This document shows, piece after piece, positions 9,501 to 18,277 of a stretch of 64,000 bases of DNA. The notes under the pieces are model-generated. The model made no database searches, had not been told where the DNA came from, and saw nothing but the letters and a program-made list of their open reading frames with translations. The position numbers and the translations under genes were made by a program. Origin of the DNA: UBA1444 sp964521625 (GTDB lineage Bacteria; Bacillota; Negativicutes; UBA1444); assembly GCA_964521625.1 (NCBI GenBank), contig CAZFSM010000021.1, positions 1-64,000 of the forward strand, read 5' to 3'. Within the stretch, counting starts at the first letter, position 1. Each line of letters begins with the position of its first letter.

Positions 9501-10104
9501 CGTCCAGCAAAAATGAAAAACCTGTCTCATCAACTTTTTTCCTCGACACCAGTTTCATGACGGTCCGAACAGACACGTCGCCTCCAAGAACGCCAATCAA
9601 GGTTCCTTGCGCATTATACAAAGGTTTGGCGATGGTCACAATAACATCGTCCTTGCTGGCGTTCAAGAAAGCTTCCGTGATAATCAGCCTGTTTTTCGAG
9701 ATGGCGGCGATGTACCAAGGTCTTTTACGCAGATCCAAGCCGGCTGGTGGTTGCCAACCGCGCGAATTGAACATCTCATTACCGGCACTGACAAAATATA
9801 GAGAAGCGAAATCAGGATTGATGTTTTGCAATGCTTTCAAGTACGCCAAAACATCTTTGCGGTCCCAATCCTTTAACTCAATAAATTGCCCTGCGCTATG
9901 GATCACTTGCGACTGCTGGGACAACCATCCTTCAATTTCTTCATTAAGAACGTCAAGTGACACGCCAACCATTTTTTTCGCATTTTCATAAATCAAGGCC
10001 CTGTAGTGGTTATGTTGGGCAAAAAGACCAAGCGCGACTGCAATAATGACCGCGACAACGAGAATAATGAATTTTTTATATTCATTTCGCATACTATTAA
10101 TCAT
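6559..10104 (-). CDS. Cache-HAMP-GAF-GAF-GGDEF-EAL c-di-GMP signalling protein
   Basis: The 1181-residue membrane protein has, in order, a membrane segment near 10-30, a double-Cache domain to about 290, a second membrane segment, HAMP near 310-365, a coiled coil, two GAF domains (about 430-590 and 600-760), GGDEF (about 770-930) and EAL (about 945-1175). The cyclase site is intact (RVGGDEFVAIL). The phosphodiesterase site has GFEALLRW, DDFGTGFSSL and LKIDKRFI, so both activities are possible. GGAG five bases before ATG 10104 makes this a better start than TTG 10134. It lies 44 bp upstream of the chemoreceptor gene on the same strand, so the two may be cotranscribed. Confidence 0.93.
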   Translation of the reverse strand: MINSMRNEYKKFIILVVAVIIAVALGLFAQHNHYRALIYENAKKMVGVSLDVLNEEIEGWLSQQSQVIHSAGQFIELKDWDRKDVLAYLKALQNINPDFASLYFVSAGNEMFNSRGWQPPAGLDLRKRPWYIAAISKNRLIITEAFLNASKDDVIVTIAKPLYNAQGTLIGVLGGDVSVRTVMKLVSRKKVDETGFSFLLDGNNRMLAWPDLICEFSNGPMQLGEEYAFISQLQAQGPNAVVRQNLQGRDGFVAYQRINNTSWILGSFVSIDDYFKTKEQMTRGFLLVLATSVFILMCLFGFFTRYVIRPLACIHEGIGRIDVKERSRFRLPVAGHDKFSGVARLINNLIDKAEAYHETLENTVQERTQELQAQNEEIIAMIEEISSLNQMLTGMNNSLEQANRTLAIEVDIRKQKEQELMRREKQYWATTGLITNSAEDVHELLELILHEAITLVGAPGGYIGLIDASGGEIILRHTSGANRVFQMQARSTNEGLLSEVCRSGEIKYVENYCQYPYPVREHLIERLTTVLMMPLKQAGAVKGVLVANWQDDVHPITSDELESFQQFGNLTSIALERAYAGQKISYQNLLLQKLAETSASLVNELDIDKVLQNILYQATSFMGIPDGFIQLFEKDGKSTLFKCVSGRYESMNGMTINFGGKGIMGEILRNGRPVVINDYANWPHRLAGEFVEEVTAIMQAPLNIEGETIGSIGMALFEKSLVIEAEKLAIFEQFATIAAIAVKNALSHQKTKYQALHDSLTGLPNRAYLNIRLKEETEKARSGEYSGAIFFIDLDDLKTVNDSLGHSCGDRVIMAVAEKIGGIFGPETFMARVGGDEFVAILSGEADRNHIANIARQLVSDSQREYEVAGRKIHMSASVGVALYPDDGENAEDILKNADKAMYAAKSAGRNCWRFYEPAMFRDAYAKLIMTNSLRNAQERGELSLHYQPMVSLKEGNKVIGFEALLRWNSLEHGLVSPTRFIPLAEQSGLIHSIGQWVTEEACRFARKLSDMGHQNVHVAVNVSPCQLVAKDFIDMVHRCIYDTGIKPEQLELEMTENIFIESLEDATRILVELSALGVRLSLDDFGTGFSSLTYLLNLPVGTLKIDKRFIDKILENKIQEGLTRSIIDMAHVMKLKVVAEGVETESQLEKLNQSDCDYVQGYWFSRPMPEEEAIRFLIHS

Positions 10105-10332
10105 CACGACTCCATACTTCCATACTACAGACAAAAGCGCTTATTATTCTCTGCACAAGAAAACAAAAATAAGCCGCTAGGCTTAAATGATGCTAAGCGC
10201 AGAATATGCAGTTCTCTACCATTTCCGCTTCCTCAGGCCTTGTGATTAAATCGCCCGCAGTACAAAAAAAAATAATCCTGCACGCTGATAGTACAAGATT
10301 ATGCGATATCTGTTAATGAAACATATATAGTT

Positions 10333-11448
10333 TTACCCCTGAAAATCTTTAGATAATGTTATCGGATCAATACACGCGGCTAAATCTCTATATGCAGTCG
10401 GCGAATATGTCGTGTGCTTTTTAAACTGTCTGCTAAAGTACTCGGCATCCTTATACCCCAGTTCGGAGGCAATTTCACGCACTTCTATTCCGCCTTGATT
10501 GAGCAGCTTCTTTGCCCTTTCCATTTTCAGGCCTGTAATATAGTTGCCGAGAGTCATTCCCGTTTTATCCTTGAATGCCTGGCTGATATAGCAACGGTTG
10601 ATAAATAGGCTCACAGAAATATCTCTGGCAGAAAACTCTTTCCCAATGTTTTCAAGTACATACCGTGACACTTGTCTGACCAATGGACCGTGTCTTTCAA
10701 TACATTTAAATTTATTGGCCAAATCCATTATTTTTCTGACAACATTGGTAAAAGCAGCGATGAGTTGTTTCGGTTCTCGTAATCGCCCAGTTTCATGCAA
10801 TGTGATTTGACGTAAGTCAACAAACTTCTCGATCCATATCGCTTGTTCCCTCAATGTGTCCCGCGCTTCTTGCAGAATGTTTTCCAATACGGTCTCCGCC
10901 CGATTTACATCCTGCGAAAAAGCAGTCAGCAGCTTTTCAGCCACAACTCCGGCCATCTCAATGCTTTTGCTGTCGACAGCGCGGATATATTCTTTCAATA
11001 TACCTATTTCATTAACTGGAAGCAGAATCATTGCCTCACTGACTCGCGCGCGGTCCTCTGTAATCCTTAACGACTTCAAGTACTGACCCGTCCTGTGCAG
11101 TAAGTGCACCAAGTCTTCCTCGACAATCGGCTTAACCAAATAATCAAAAGCACCGTGTATAAGTCCTTGTTTGGCATAACGGAATTCGGTGTGTTCACTG
11201 AGAAAAACGACACAAGGCGCTAGTTTTTGCTCAATGATCGCCATCAACAGCTCGATACCGTCCATTTTAGGCATGCGAATGTCGGTGAGAACCAGATCAA
11301 AAGGTTCGGCTGCCAATTTTTGCATAGCATCCGAGCCGTCACTTGCTTCGTCTGCAATGATAAAACCGCTGGGCACACCCCAGATTTTCATCCTTTTCAA
11401 TTGTCTGCGAATCACCCAGTCATCGTCAACCGCTAAAACTCTAAACAC
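10333..11448 (-). CDS. response regulator, receiver plus AraC-type DNA-binding domain
   Basis: The protein has about 371 residues. The receiver domain begins VLAVDDDW, with the phospho-Asp in LVLTDIRMPKMDG and the conserved Lys in DYLVKP. A linker of about 130 residues leads to a C-terminal AraC/XylS double helix-turn-helix (SARDISVSLFINRCYISQAFKDKTG...; VREIASELGYKDAEYFSRQFKKHTTYSPTAYR). It should bind DNA when phosphorylated by the kinase encoded immediately upstream. The best start is uncertain: GTG 11448 overlaps the kinase stop (GTGTTTAG) and gives MFRVLAVDDD; ATG 11466 and GTG 11481 have no better ribosome site. The architecture is YesN-like. Confidence 0.9.
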   Translation of the reverse strand: MFRVLAVDDDWVIRRQLKRMKIWGVPSGFIIADEASDGSDAMQKLAAEPFDLVLTDIRMPKMDGIELLMAIIEQKLAPCVVFLSEHTEFRYAKQGLIHGAFDYLVKPIVEEDLVHLLHRTGQYLKSLRITEDRARVSEAMILLPVNEIGILKEYIRAVDSKSIEMAGVVAEKLLTAFSQDVNRAETVLENILQEARDTLREQAIWIEKFVDLRQITLHETGRLREPKQLIAAFTNVVRKIMDLANKFKCIERHGPLVRQVSRYVLENIGKEFSARDISVSLFINRCYISQAFKDKTGMTLGNYITGLKMERAKKLLNQGGIEVREIASELGYKDAEYFSRQFKKHTTYSPTAYRDLAACIDPITLSKDFQG

Positions 11449-13489
11449 TGCTTTCAGTTGCCCCATTTTTTGATATTGCACTTGTTGGCAGCGTGAAATT
11501 TACCGTGGCCCCTTCATTCACTTTGCCTTCCATCCAGCATTTTCCGCCATGTTTTTCAATAATTGCACGAACAGTTGCAAGACCGATACCGAATCCTTTG
11601 AATTCGCTGGACGAATGTAGCCGCTGGAATATGCCAAAAAGTTTGCCCGCGAACCGCATGTCAAATCCTGCCCCATTATCCTGAATAGAAAAGATAATAA
11701 CCTCTGGTGTCTTCCGATATTTCATTTTGATTATGGCTCGCTCTTTTCTCTGCGTGTATTTCAAGGCATTTGAAAGCATATTGGTGATTGCTTCTCGAAG
11801 CAGCACCCTGTCGGCTTGAACGCGGGGCAGATCTTCCTGAATCTCGAAAATAATATTTCTTCCGGAATAGACCACCAGCAAATCTGAGCAAATGTCTTCC
11901 ACTAGATCAGCCATATTAACAGTTTCATGGATAATTTGCATTTTTGACGTCGTCGAATATTCGAGCAGTTTATCGACCAATTCAATCGCTTCTTGAGCAA
12001 TGGTTTCGACACTGCGGACCATCAATAGCCCTTCGTTGTTCAATTTGTCGGCGCACTCTTCTTGCAAAATCTGACAATACCCGCCAATCGACCGGAGCGG
12101 CGCTTTGATGTCGTGAGACACAGTGTAGGTAAAATCCTCCAACTCCTTGGTCCTTTCAGCTACTCGGCGTTCCAGTTCTTCATTGGCCTTCTTAAGTTTG
12201 TTAATATCTCTCACAATCCCGACCGCCCGAACGGGCTTGCCAGTAATACTATCAAATATTCGCTTTTTGCAGATACTCACCCACAACCAATCACTGTTAG
12301 GAAGACGAAGACGAACAAGAACGTTTATAGTCTCATTACTTCCATCCAAAAGCTCTTGGGCAATCACTCTGTCCTCGGGATGCAAATGCTCTAAAAAGAC
12401 ACTGTATGAAAATGGCTGAAAAACTCCGAAGCGTTCTGCCCAACTCTGTGTCACACGAATCATCTTTGTTTCATAGTCCAGTTCATATATTGCATCATTT
12501 GAAGATTCCATTGCTAGGCGAAACTTTTCATCGCTCAATCGTAAAGCTTCTTCGCGCTCTTTAATCGTTGTGATGTCCGTTAACGATCCAACAAGCCGGA
12601 TGGGTTTGCCACAGGAATTATGGATAGCCTTGCCGCGGGAAAGAGTCCATTTCCATCCGCCCTTGCCGTCGATTATCCTGTATTCAGCCTGATACCGATG
12701 CGTTCGGCCTTCCACATGGGCAGCCAAAGCTGCTGCCCTTCCCTCTCTATCGTCCGGATGAACAACAAATCTTACGTATTCATCTATATTGGTTACTTTA
12801 AAGAAGTTCCGCTCATCCCATATTTCAGGGAAAAAAATATATTTTCCGGTAACAAGATCAACATCAAACAAGGTGTTCTCTGACGCATCCACTGCAAATT
12901 GAAATCTTTTTTCGCTTTGCTGCAACACTTCATGCATTTGCTTTAATTCTTTAACTTGCACAACCAAATCTTGCTGGGCAATTACCAAATCACTTGTTCG
13001 TTCGGCAACACGCTGCTCGAGTTTTTCGTTCATTTCCGCAAGTGACTTATTTAATGTAGTAATATTTTCATTGACACGAGCCAATTCCTCGGTCATCCGC
13101 TTTCGCTCGGTGATATCACGGCTGATCATCACTATGCTCGCAGGGGACCCGTCTGCATTTCGAACAAACTCAGCATTCACTTCGATATCAATGATGCTTC
13201 CATCTGCTTTGATAAAACGATATTGGCCAGGTCCAGTAAAAATGCCCTGAAACATAAGTTCAATATTGAACTTAGCTCGTTCACGGTCTTCTTCGACCAA
13301 AAAATCCAAAACATTTTTCCCGATGTAATCTTCCGATTTAGTGCAGCCATGCAAAGCCAGTGCATTAGGTGACTCAAAAAGAATTTTTCCATCCAGATCA
13401 GTAAATGTGATGACATCCGGCGAAGCAGCAACTATGGATTCACAAAGTGTCTTTTCTGTTAAAAAGCCAGTGTTTTTAGTTATAGTCAT
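11441..13489 (-). CDS. PAS-domain sensor histidine kinase (cytoplasmic)
   Basis: The 682-residue kinase has three PAS domains (about 20-130, 185-315 and 320-435) separated by coiled coils of the ERVAERT type. HisKA follows (DFTYTVSHDIKAPLRSIGGY, phospho-accepting His), then HATPase_c (N box AITNMLSNALKYT, G1 DNGAGFD, G2 GFGIGLATVRAII). I see no signal peptide or membrane segment, so it senses inside the cell. ATG 13489 has GGAGG six bases upstream; the longer frame to 13534 has none. The 3' end overlaps the response-regulator gene, which makes the two a cognate pair. PAS cofactors and signal are unknown. Confidence 0.93.
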   Translation of the reverse strand: MTITKNTGFLTEKTLCESIVAASPDVITFTDLDGKILFESPNALALHGCTKSEDYIGKNVLDFLVEEDRERAKFNIELMFQGIFTGPGQYRFIKADGSIIDIEVNAEFVRNADGSPASIVMISRDITERKRMTEELARVNENITTLNKSLAEMNEKLEQRVAERTSDLVIAQQDLVVQVKELKQMHEVLQQSEKRFQFAVDASENTLFDVDLVTGKYIFFPEIWDERNFFKVTNIDEYVRFVVHPDDREGRAAALAAHVEGRTHRYQAEYRIIDGKGGWKWTLSRGKAIHNSCGKPIRLVGSLTDITTIKEREEALRLSDEKFRLAMESSNDAIYELDYETKMIRVTQSWAERFGVFQPFSYSVFLEHLHPEDRVIAQELLDGSNETINVLVRLRLPNSDWLWVSICKKRIFDSITGKPVRAVGIVRDINKLKKANEELERRVAERTKELEDFTYTVSHDIKAPLRSIGGYCQILQEECADKLNNEGLLMVRSVETIAQEAIELVDKLLEYSTTSKMQIIHETVNMADLVEDICSDLLVVYSGRNIIFEIQEDLPRVQADRVLLREAITNMLSNALKYTQRKERAIIKMKYRKTPEVIIFSIQDNGAGFDMRFAGKLFGIFQRLHSSSEFKGFGIGLATVRAIIEKHGGKCWMEGKVNEGATVNFTLPTSAISKNGATESSV

Positions 13490-14010
13490 CACACACCTCC
13501 GGATGGCTTTATCAATAATAGTGTATTCGAACATTTTTGCCTGTTTTTGTTGCGTTTTTTTCCTTTTCAGTCAATTTATTATTTTAGTTTATCGCAAACT
13601 GAAATGCAACAAGACTGCCTTTATTTCCGTACTTAATTTCGACCAGATCTCTACAATTGTTTCCATTCCATTCCCGAAAATATCGCCCCCACGTGCCATT
13701 TGATAGAAAGGTGATACAAATACGCGAAATTGGAGTTTTGCGTAAAAGTTCGATCCCCCTAAATGCATTGGGTGCATCGCAATTATGTTGCTGTAGATTC
13801 ATTAGATAAAATGTATTTGAAAGAACAAATAGAAGTTTCATCCGCAAGATTCCATACGTCACCCGGAGCACTATCATATCGTTAAACGATACTCTTACAA
13901 GTCGCAGAATATGGGGGCTGCATTTTTATCAGGCCCCTATATCAACCACAACATTGCCAGACGATCAAGTCAATCCGGCAATTATGGCGTTGTGGGTCAT
14001 AAGAACATCG
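13490..14010. other. intergenic region between tolC-like gene and kinase gene
   Basis: These 520 AT-rich bases hold no convincing gene. Minus-strand bases 13770-13690 resemble the 490-400 region (a possible dispersed repeat). A broken inverted repeat pairs CACAAC-ATTGCC (13947-13958) with GGCAAT (13977-13982) and GTTGTG (13989-13994), just after the end of the TolC-type gene. It could act as a transcript end, although no T-run follows. The kinase promoter is presumably in the part nearest 13490-13600. Confidence 0.45.
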
Positions 14011-15333
14011 TTACTTGACCTGAATTCCCATGGCTTTGTCCAGCTTGGCCCGGTAGTTGTTGTAGTTGTACATCGCCTGCAGGTAGTTGTTCTTGGCCGT
14101 GGTCAGCGCCACCTGCGCGTCCAGTACCTCGAGGTTCGTCCCTACGCCGGCCTGGTAGCGGATGACCTTGATCTTGTAGTCTTCCTCCGCCAGCCCCACC
14201 GCCGAACTGCTGGTGGCGATGCTCTGTTCCGCCGATTTCAGGCTCAGGTACGTCTGACGCACGTCCAGCTGCACGCTGTCGACGGTCTGCTTCAGTTGTT
14301 CCTGGGCCTTCTTGTAGCCTTCCACCGCTTGTTTCACTTTGCCGGCGGTCAGCCCGGAGTCAAATACGTTCCAGCTGGTCAGCAGATAGGCGGTCCAGTT
14401 GTAGTTGTTGCCGCCGGGAAAGCTGCTGTCGCCCCAGCCGGCCTGATAGACCGCCGATATGGTCGGCAAGTAGCCGGCTTTGGCAATGGTCACGCCTTCC
14501 TGCGCGCTCTTGGCGGCATCGGTATATTGGCTGATCTCCGGTCGCTGCCGCAGCGCCGTATCGATGCAGAAGGCCAGTTCCTTTTCATAGCGGCTGTAAC
14601 TTAGGTCTCCCTTGACATCGAGCACGGTGGTCAGCGGATAGCCGATAACATTGTTCAGGGATGCCATCGTCACATCGTAGGTGTTCTGCGCTTCGATCAG
14701 GGTTTGCTTCGCCTTGGCGAGTTCGACTTCAGACCGCAGCACATCGACCTTGGCCACGACACCGACGTCAAACTGCAGTTTTACGTCCTGCAGGTAGCGT
14801 TCCAACCGCTCTACCGATTCCTGGCTCAGTTTGACGTTGTCCCGCGCTGCCATGAACTTGAAGTAGGCGTCGGTGGCGTCATACTTTAGTTGCTGGCGGG
14901 CCTTGGCGATTCCCCTCTGGCTGGAGTCAAGCGCCAGTTTGGCCTGGCTGACCTGGCTTTCCACCTTGTTGCCGGACCAGAGGGTCCAGTTCAGCGTGGC
15001 GCTGTTGGTGAAGCTATCCACGACATAGTTGGGATCGTAGCCGTATTTTTTGTTGTAGGACTCGCCGTTCCAGGTCCAGGAATCCTTATGATTGACGCTT
15101 AAGGTGAACCAGCGGTAGGAGCGGGCCGAAGTCAGCGCTCCTTTGGCGGCTTCGAACTCATAGACGGCAATCTTGCCGGTTGGGTTGTTGCTGAGCGCCA
15201 TCCGGACGGCTTCGTCCAGTGTCAAGTCCTTGGCCGCCGCAAAAACGCTTGGACTCATCGAAACTAATAGCACAATCCCGCTGAACAAGACAGCGACTAA
15301 TCGTGACCACATTATGCGTAATTTTTGTTGCAA
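14011..15333 (-). CDS. TolC-family outer-membrane efflux channel
   Basis: The 440-residue protein has a signal peptide (LVAVLFSGIVLLVSMSPSVFAAA) and two OEP repeats: LTLDEAVRMALSNNPTGKIAVYEFEAAKGAL..., then QRPEISQYTDAAKSAQEGVTIAKAGYLPTISAVYQAG and a coiled-coil ending LEVLDAQVALTTAKNNYLQAMYNYNNYRAKLDKAMG, which is highly typical of TolC. It forms the outer-membrane tunnel of a tripartite exporter. It starts at TTG 15333, seven bases after AGGAG. It is the last gene of the unit TetR, permease, ATPase, HlyD, TolC, so it probably serves that exporter. Its presence is evidence for a second membrane. Confidence 0.95.
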   Translation of the reverse strand: MQQKLRIMWSRLVAVLFSGIVLLVSMSPSVFAAAKDLTLDEAVRMALSNNPTGKIAVYEFEAAKGALTSARSYRWFTLSVNHKDSWTWNGESYNKKYGYDPNYVVDSFTNSATLNWTLWSGNKVESQVSQAKLALDSSQRGIAKARQQLKYDATDAYFKFMAARDNVKLSQESVERLERYLQDVKLQFDVGVVAKVDVLRSEVELAKAKQTLIEAQNTYDVTMASLNNVIGYPLTTVLDVKGDLSYSRYEKELAFCIDTALRQRPEISQYTDAAKSAQEGVTIAKAGYLPTISAVYQAGWGDSSFPGGNNYNWTAYLLTSWNVFDSGLTAGKVKQAVEGYKKAQEQLKQTVDSVQLDVRQTYLSLKSAEQSIATSSSAVGLAEEDYKIKVIRYQAGVGTNLEVLDAQVALTTAKNNYLQAMYNYNNYRAKLDKAMGIQVK

Positions 15334-15444
15334 CTTTATTCTCCTATCATATTCTTTAATATTGCAATTTCAAAGTGAATTCGGATATCCCCTCGTTTGC
15401 AAAAATTACCGTAATTCTCCGCCGGTCAAAACCCGCAGTTCGGA

Positions 15445-16365
15445 CTACTGCGTATCCCGGCGAAATTTCACGATAGTTCTTTGCCCAACCGTCAAATCTT
15501 GTTTATCAATTTCCAGCACGCACTCAACGACTCTTTCATCCTGACGTTCACTCGGATCATCGGTCGCCATCCTTTTGGGTCCAAATAACTTTCCGACTCG
15601 GATAACTTTCCCGTTGATTGCTTCTGAAGGATTTGCATCAAGAACAACCTCGGCATTCATGCCTTGATTCACAATCCCGACAAACCGTTCTTCCAATTCA
15701 ACTCTAACCATTTTCTTAGTATCTGGAATGAGCCAAAACAAAACCGACACGCTGTTTATGCTAGCACCAACACCCGGTCGAGCCAAACGCCTAACGACAA
15801 TTCCATCTACTGGCGACTTAAGGGTTCTTTGCTCTACTTCATGTTCGGCAATATTATGCAATGCTTCTGCCTCAGCAATCGCCGACTTGTGCAGCTTAAG
15901 CTCTGCTTCCAACTGTTTCTCTTCATCGCAAGCCTGGTCATATCTTTGCTTGGAAATTGCCCCCTGCTTGTTAAGTACGACCAACCGTTCTCGCTCTCTC
16001 CGTGCCGCCTCAAGTTTCACGGATGTCGCCGGGATCTGCGCTTGGGCTTTCGCAATCTGCGTCTTCGCTTGCTGCATTTGCAAAAATGCCTGTCGATTAT
16101 CCAGCGTGGCTAACTTTTGTCCTTTGCTTACCCGATCTCCTTCTTCGACAAAAACTTCACTGATAACGCCGTCCCTGCTGGCAGACAATTGAATCACTCC
16201 GCCTTCAACATCAACGCGCCCGCGTGCCACAGCAACAAAAGGAGATTCCTGAACAACAGTCTTGCTGTCATTCTTGCTACTGAAAACTGAATAAAGAACT
16301 CCGCTTACCAAAGCTAAAACAACGATTCCCGCCAACACCTTGCGATATGTTTTAAGAAAGTTCAC
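15445..16365 (-). CDS. HlyD/DevB-type membrane fusion protein
   Basis: The 306-residue protein has an N-terminal membrane anchor (residues 9-28), a split biotinyl-lipoyl domain (VIQLSASRDGVISEVFVEEGDRVSKGQKLATLD and TLKSPVDGIVVRRLARPGVG), a long alpha-hairpin rich in Q, A and E at 85-175, and a beta-barrel end. It bridges the inner-membrane ABC transporter and the TolC channel. The start is GTG 16365 with GGAGG upstream; the first codons overlap the end of the ATPase gene (stop at 16352), so translation is probably coupled. The hairpin is compact, as in DevB-type adaptors. Confidence 0.93.
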   Translation of the reverse strand: MNFLKTYRKVLAGIVVLALVSGVLYSVFSSKNDSKTVVQESPFVAVARGRVDVEGGVIQLSASRDGVISEVFVEEGDRVSKGQKLATLDNRQAFLQMQQAKTQIAKAQAQIPATSVKLEAARRERERLVVLNKQGAISKQRYDQACDEEKQLEAELKLHKSAIAEAEALHNIAEHEVEQRTLKSPVDGIVVRRLARPGVGASINSVSVLFWLIPDTKKMVRVELEERFVGIVNQGMNAEVVLDANPSEAINGKVIRVGKLFGPKRMATDDPSERQDERVVECVLEIDKQDLTVGQRTIVKFRRDTQ

Positions 16366-17083
16366 TTGCCAATCCTCCAGTCGTCTCAGGCTTTATATTC
16401 CGTTCGTCTTTTGTAATCAACCCATCTTCGATTGCAACAATGCGATCGGCATGCTTCATCAATCTTGGGTCATGGGTAACCGCCAATACTGTCGTATTAT
16501 GAAGTTGCGCAGTTTGTTTTAGGAGTTGAACAACGAGCTGGCCGTTTTCTTTATCGAGGGCGCTTGTTGGTTCGTCTGCAAAGATCAATCTAGGGTTCTT
16601 GACTAGCGCTCGCGCGATAGCCACTCTCTGCTTTTCCCCACCAGACATCTCTAATGGACGAAGATGTGCCTTTGCCTCCAGTCCAACCTCAGTCAATGCA
16701 GCCATTGCCTTATTCAAAGCATCTGTCCCAACAATTCCCTGATACTTCAAAACCAGCATTACCTGTTCTGTCGCAGTCAAGGAGGAAAATAAGTTAAACC
16801 CCTGAAATATGAAACCGCAATTCTTCAGTCGAAAATCATCAATTGCTTTGTCGGGCAGTTTCCAAAGATTCGTATTCAAAATCGATACTTCGCCGAGATC
16901 CGGACGAACCAATCCGCTTAGCGCCGCTAAAAAGGTGCTCTTCCCTGATCCTGATGGCCCAATAATCAACGTTAATTCACCCGGATAGACTTCCAGAGAG
17001 ATCCCTTTTAACACGTGATTTGTATTTTTCCCTACTACGTACGATCGTTCGATTTTCTCTGCTTTGATTGTGCTCGTAATCAT
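16352..17083 (-). CDS. ABC transporter ATP-binding protein (MacB/DevA type)
   Basis: The 243-residue ATPase has Walker A GPSGSGKS, Q-loop FIFQGFNLF, signature MSGGEKQRVAIARAL, Walker B LIFADEPTSALD and switch His in VTHD. It powers the FtsX-type permease encoded just upstream. The start is ATG 17083, whose ATGA overlaps the permease stop codon. The open frame extends 36 codons further upstream but that part is shadow sequence from the permease gene. Confidence 0.95.
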   Translation of the reverse strand: MITSTIKAEKIERSYVVGKNTNHVLKGISLEVYPGELTLIIGPSGSGKSTFLAALSGLVRPDLGEVSILNTNLWKLPDKAIDDFRLKNCGFIFQGFNLFSSLTATEQVMLVLKYQGIVGTDALNKAMAALTEVGLEAKAHLRPLEMSGGEKQRVAIARALVKNPRLIFADEPTSALDKENGQLVVQLLKQTAQLHNTTVLAVTHDPRLMKHADRIVAIEDGLITKDERNIKPETTGGLASELS

Positions 17084-18216
17084 CGCAGCAACTCCGCCGG
17101 CTCCGACTGATATAAGGGTTTTAAGGCAATAAACCCGGAGCCCAGTGCGACCAAAATCGTGAATGCTATTGTGCCGAGAATCAGCCACCATGGGAAGCTC
17201 ATGGCAACGTTATACGCTTTGGCCAGTTGCGATACGACTGCTGTTATACCCATTGTCAAAGACACTCCAATCACCCCAACCCATAAGGATTGCTCCAATA
17301 CCACATTTTTGAGATCTGAAACAGATATCCCTAGCGCGCGCAGCGTTGCATATTCACGCAAATTAGCCAAAATAGCGCTTCGAAGCGTCTGGCTTGTGAT
17401 GGCAGTTCCAACGAGAATCCCTAGCAGGGCTGAAAAACCGAAGCCCGCGCCTGCCCCGGATTCCGTAAGCCAATAATGCTGAGATTGCAATGACAACTCT
17501 TCACGTGACCAGACTTTATAATTTCGCTTTCGCGGCGAATCAAGGTTTTGTATTTTGTTCCGAACTAGTTCGGTTTGGCTGGGATTATGGAGTGACACAA
17601 GCAAGTATTGCGTCTTGTCAAAGCTTTGCGAGGGATTAACGGTTCGAAATGTCTTTAATGAAGTATAGATATTTGCGCCACCGATACTGCGAAAATTCTT
17701 CAATAATCCAACCACGCGAACTCTTTTCCCATTTATTTCGGCAATACCGCCAAGAGATACTTTGAGCTTTTCCAGATCACCTTCATCGACCAACACGCCC
17801 CCTGGTTCATCTAGCGCCATTCTCATTTCTTTGGGAAGATCCTTTGGAAAGCCCAAGCTCTGACTGGAAGTATCAATTCCCCAAATATAGCTCATGACTT
17901 TTGAACCATCCGGCGCACTCCAATCACCCATGGTCATTTGCATTTCCTCCACGCGTTTTACCTCCGGACAAAGATATGGGAATGGAGAATATCGCTTATG
18001 CAGTTCACGGGCTAGGTCAACGCTAGGTATGGCCGGCGACGTAATCCAAATATCTGCCTTCGAACGATCAACAGCAGTACTGACAGTTTCGAACATCCCG
18101 AGAAGCAACCCCGCCTGAACGATGATCAATAATCCCGAAAAAGCTACAGCCATAACTGCCGCCAAATATCTTCGCCACTCATATCTCAGATTTGCTCTTG
18201 CCAAAGATAATGTCAT
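17080..18216 (-). CDS. ABC transporter permease, DevC-like (MacB_PCD/FtsX)
   Basis: The 378-residue protein has one N-terminal membrane segment (YLAAVMAVAFSGLLIIVQAGLLLG), a periplasmic domain of about 200 residues (DIWITSPAIPSVD..., the DevC/MacB-type core) and three C-terminal segments forming the FtsX domain (ALLGILVGTAITSQTLRSAI, then LREYATLRALGISVSDLK). With the ATPase, HlyD adaptor and TolC it makes a tripartite exporter. ATG 18216 has GAGG six bases upstream. A perfect 17-bp palindrome at 18233-18249, matching the one before tetR, lies directly upstream, so this gene and those after it are probably repressed by the TetR protein. Confidence 0.92.
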   Translation of the reverse strand: MTLSLARANLRYEWRRYLAAVMAVAFSGLLIIVQAGLLLGMFETVSTAVDRSKADIWITSPAIPSVDLARELHKRYSPFPYLCPEVKRVEEMQMTMGDWSAPDGSKVMSYIWGIDTSSQSLGFPKDLPKEMRMALDEPGGVLVDEGDLEKLKVSLGGIAEINGKRVRVVGLLKNFRSIGGANIYTSLKTFRTVNPSQSFDKTQYLLVSLHNPSQTELVRNKIQNLDSPRKRNYKVWSREELSLQSQHYWLTESGAGAGFGFSALLGILVGTAITSQTLRSAILANLREYATLRALGISVSDLKNVVLEQSLWVGVIGVSLTMGITAVVSQLAKAYNVAMSFPWWLILGTIAFTILVALGSGFIALKPLYQSEPAELLR

Positions 18217-18232
18217 TTTCCGCCTCACCAAT

Positions 18233-18249
18233 CGACTGACAGTCAGTCG
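18233..18249. promoter_or_regulatory. TetR-family operator before the exporter genes
   Basis: CGACTGACAGTCAGTCG is a perfect palindrome 17 bases upstream of the permease start. Its core TGACAGTCAGTC recurs in the operator before the tetR gene at 18918-18936. On the minus strand TTGACA (18254-18259) lies just upstream and could be the -35, putting the palindrome between -35 and -10, although no good -10 is visible. Confidence 0.8.
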
Positions 18250-18277
18250 TTATTTGTCAAAACAAAGGAGCGCATGA

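Noticed and set aside
13584..13877. 97-codon open frame between the kinase and TolC genes
   Set aside because: No ribosome site or motif; a second overlapping frame of similar length on the same strand shows it is chance openness in a low-complexity region.
13954..14604. Long plus-strand open frame opposite tolC (216 codons), and similar ones opposite the XDH, ligase and sdhA genes
   Set aside because: They are antisense shadows of GC-rich genes; composition is Arg/His/Gln-heavy with no domain, and the minus-strand genes are unambiguous.
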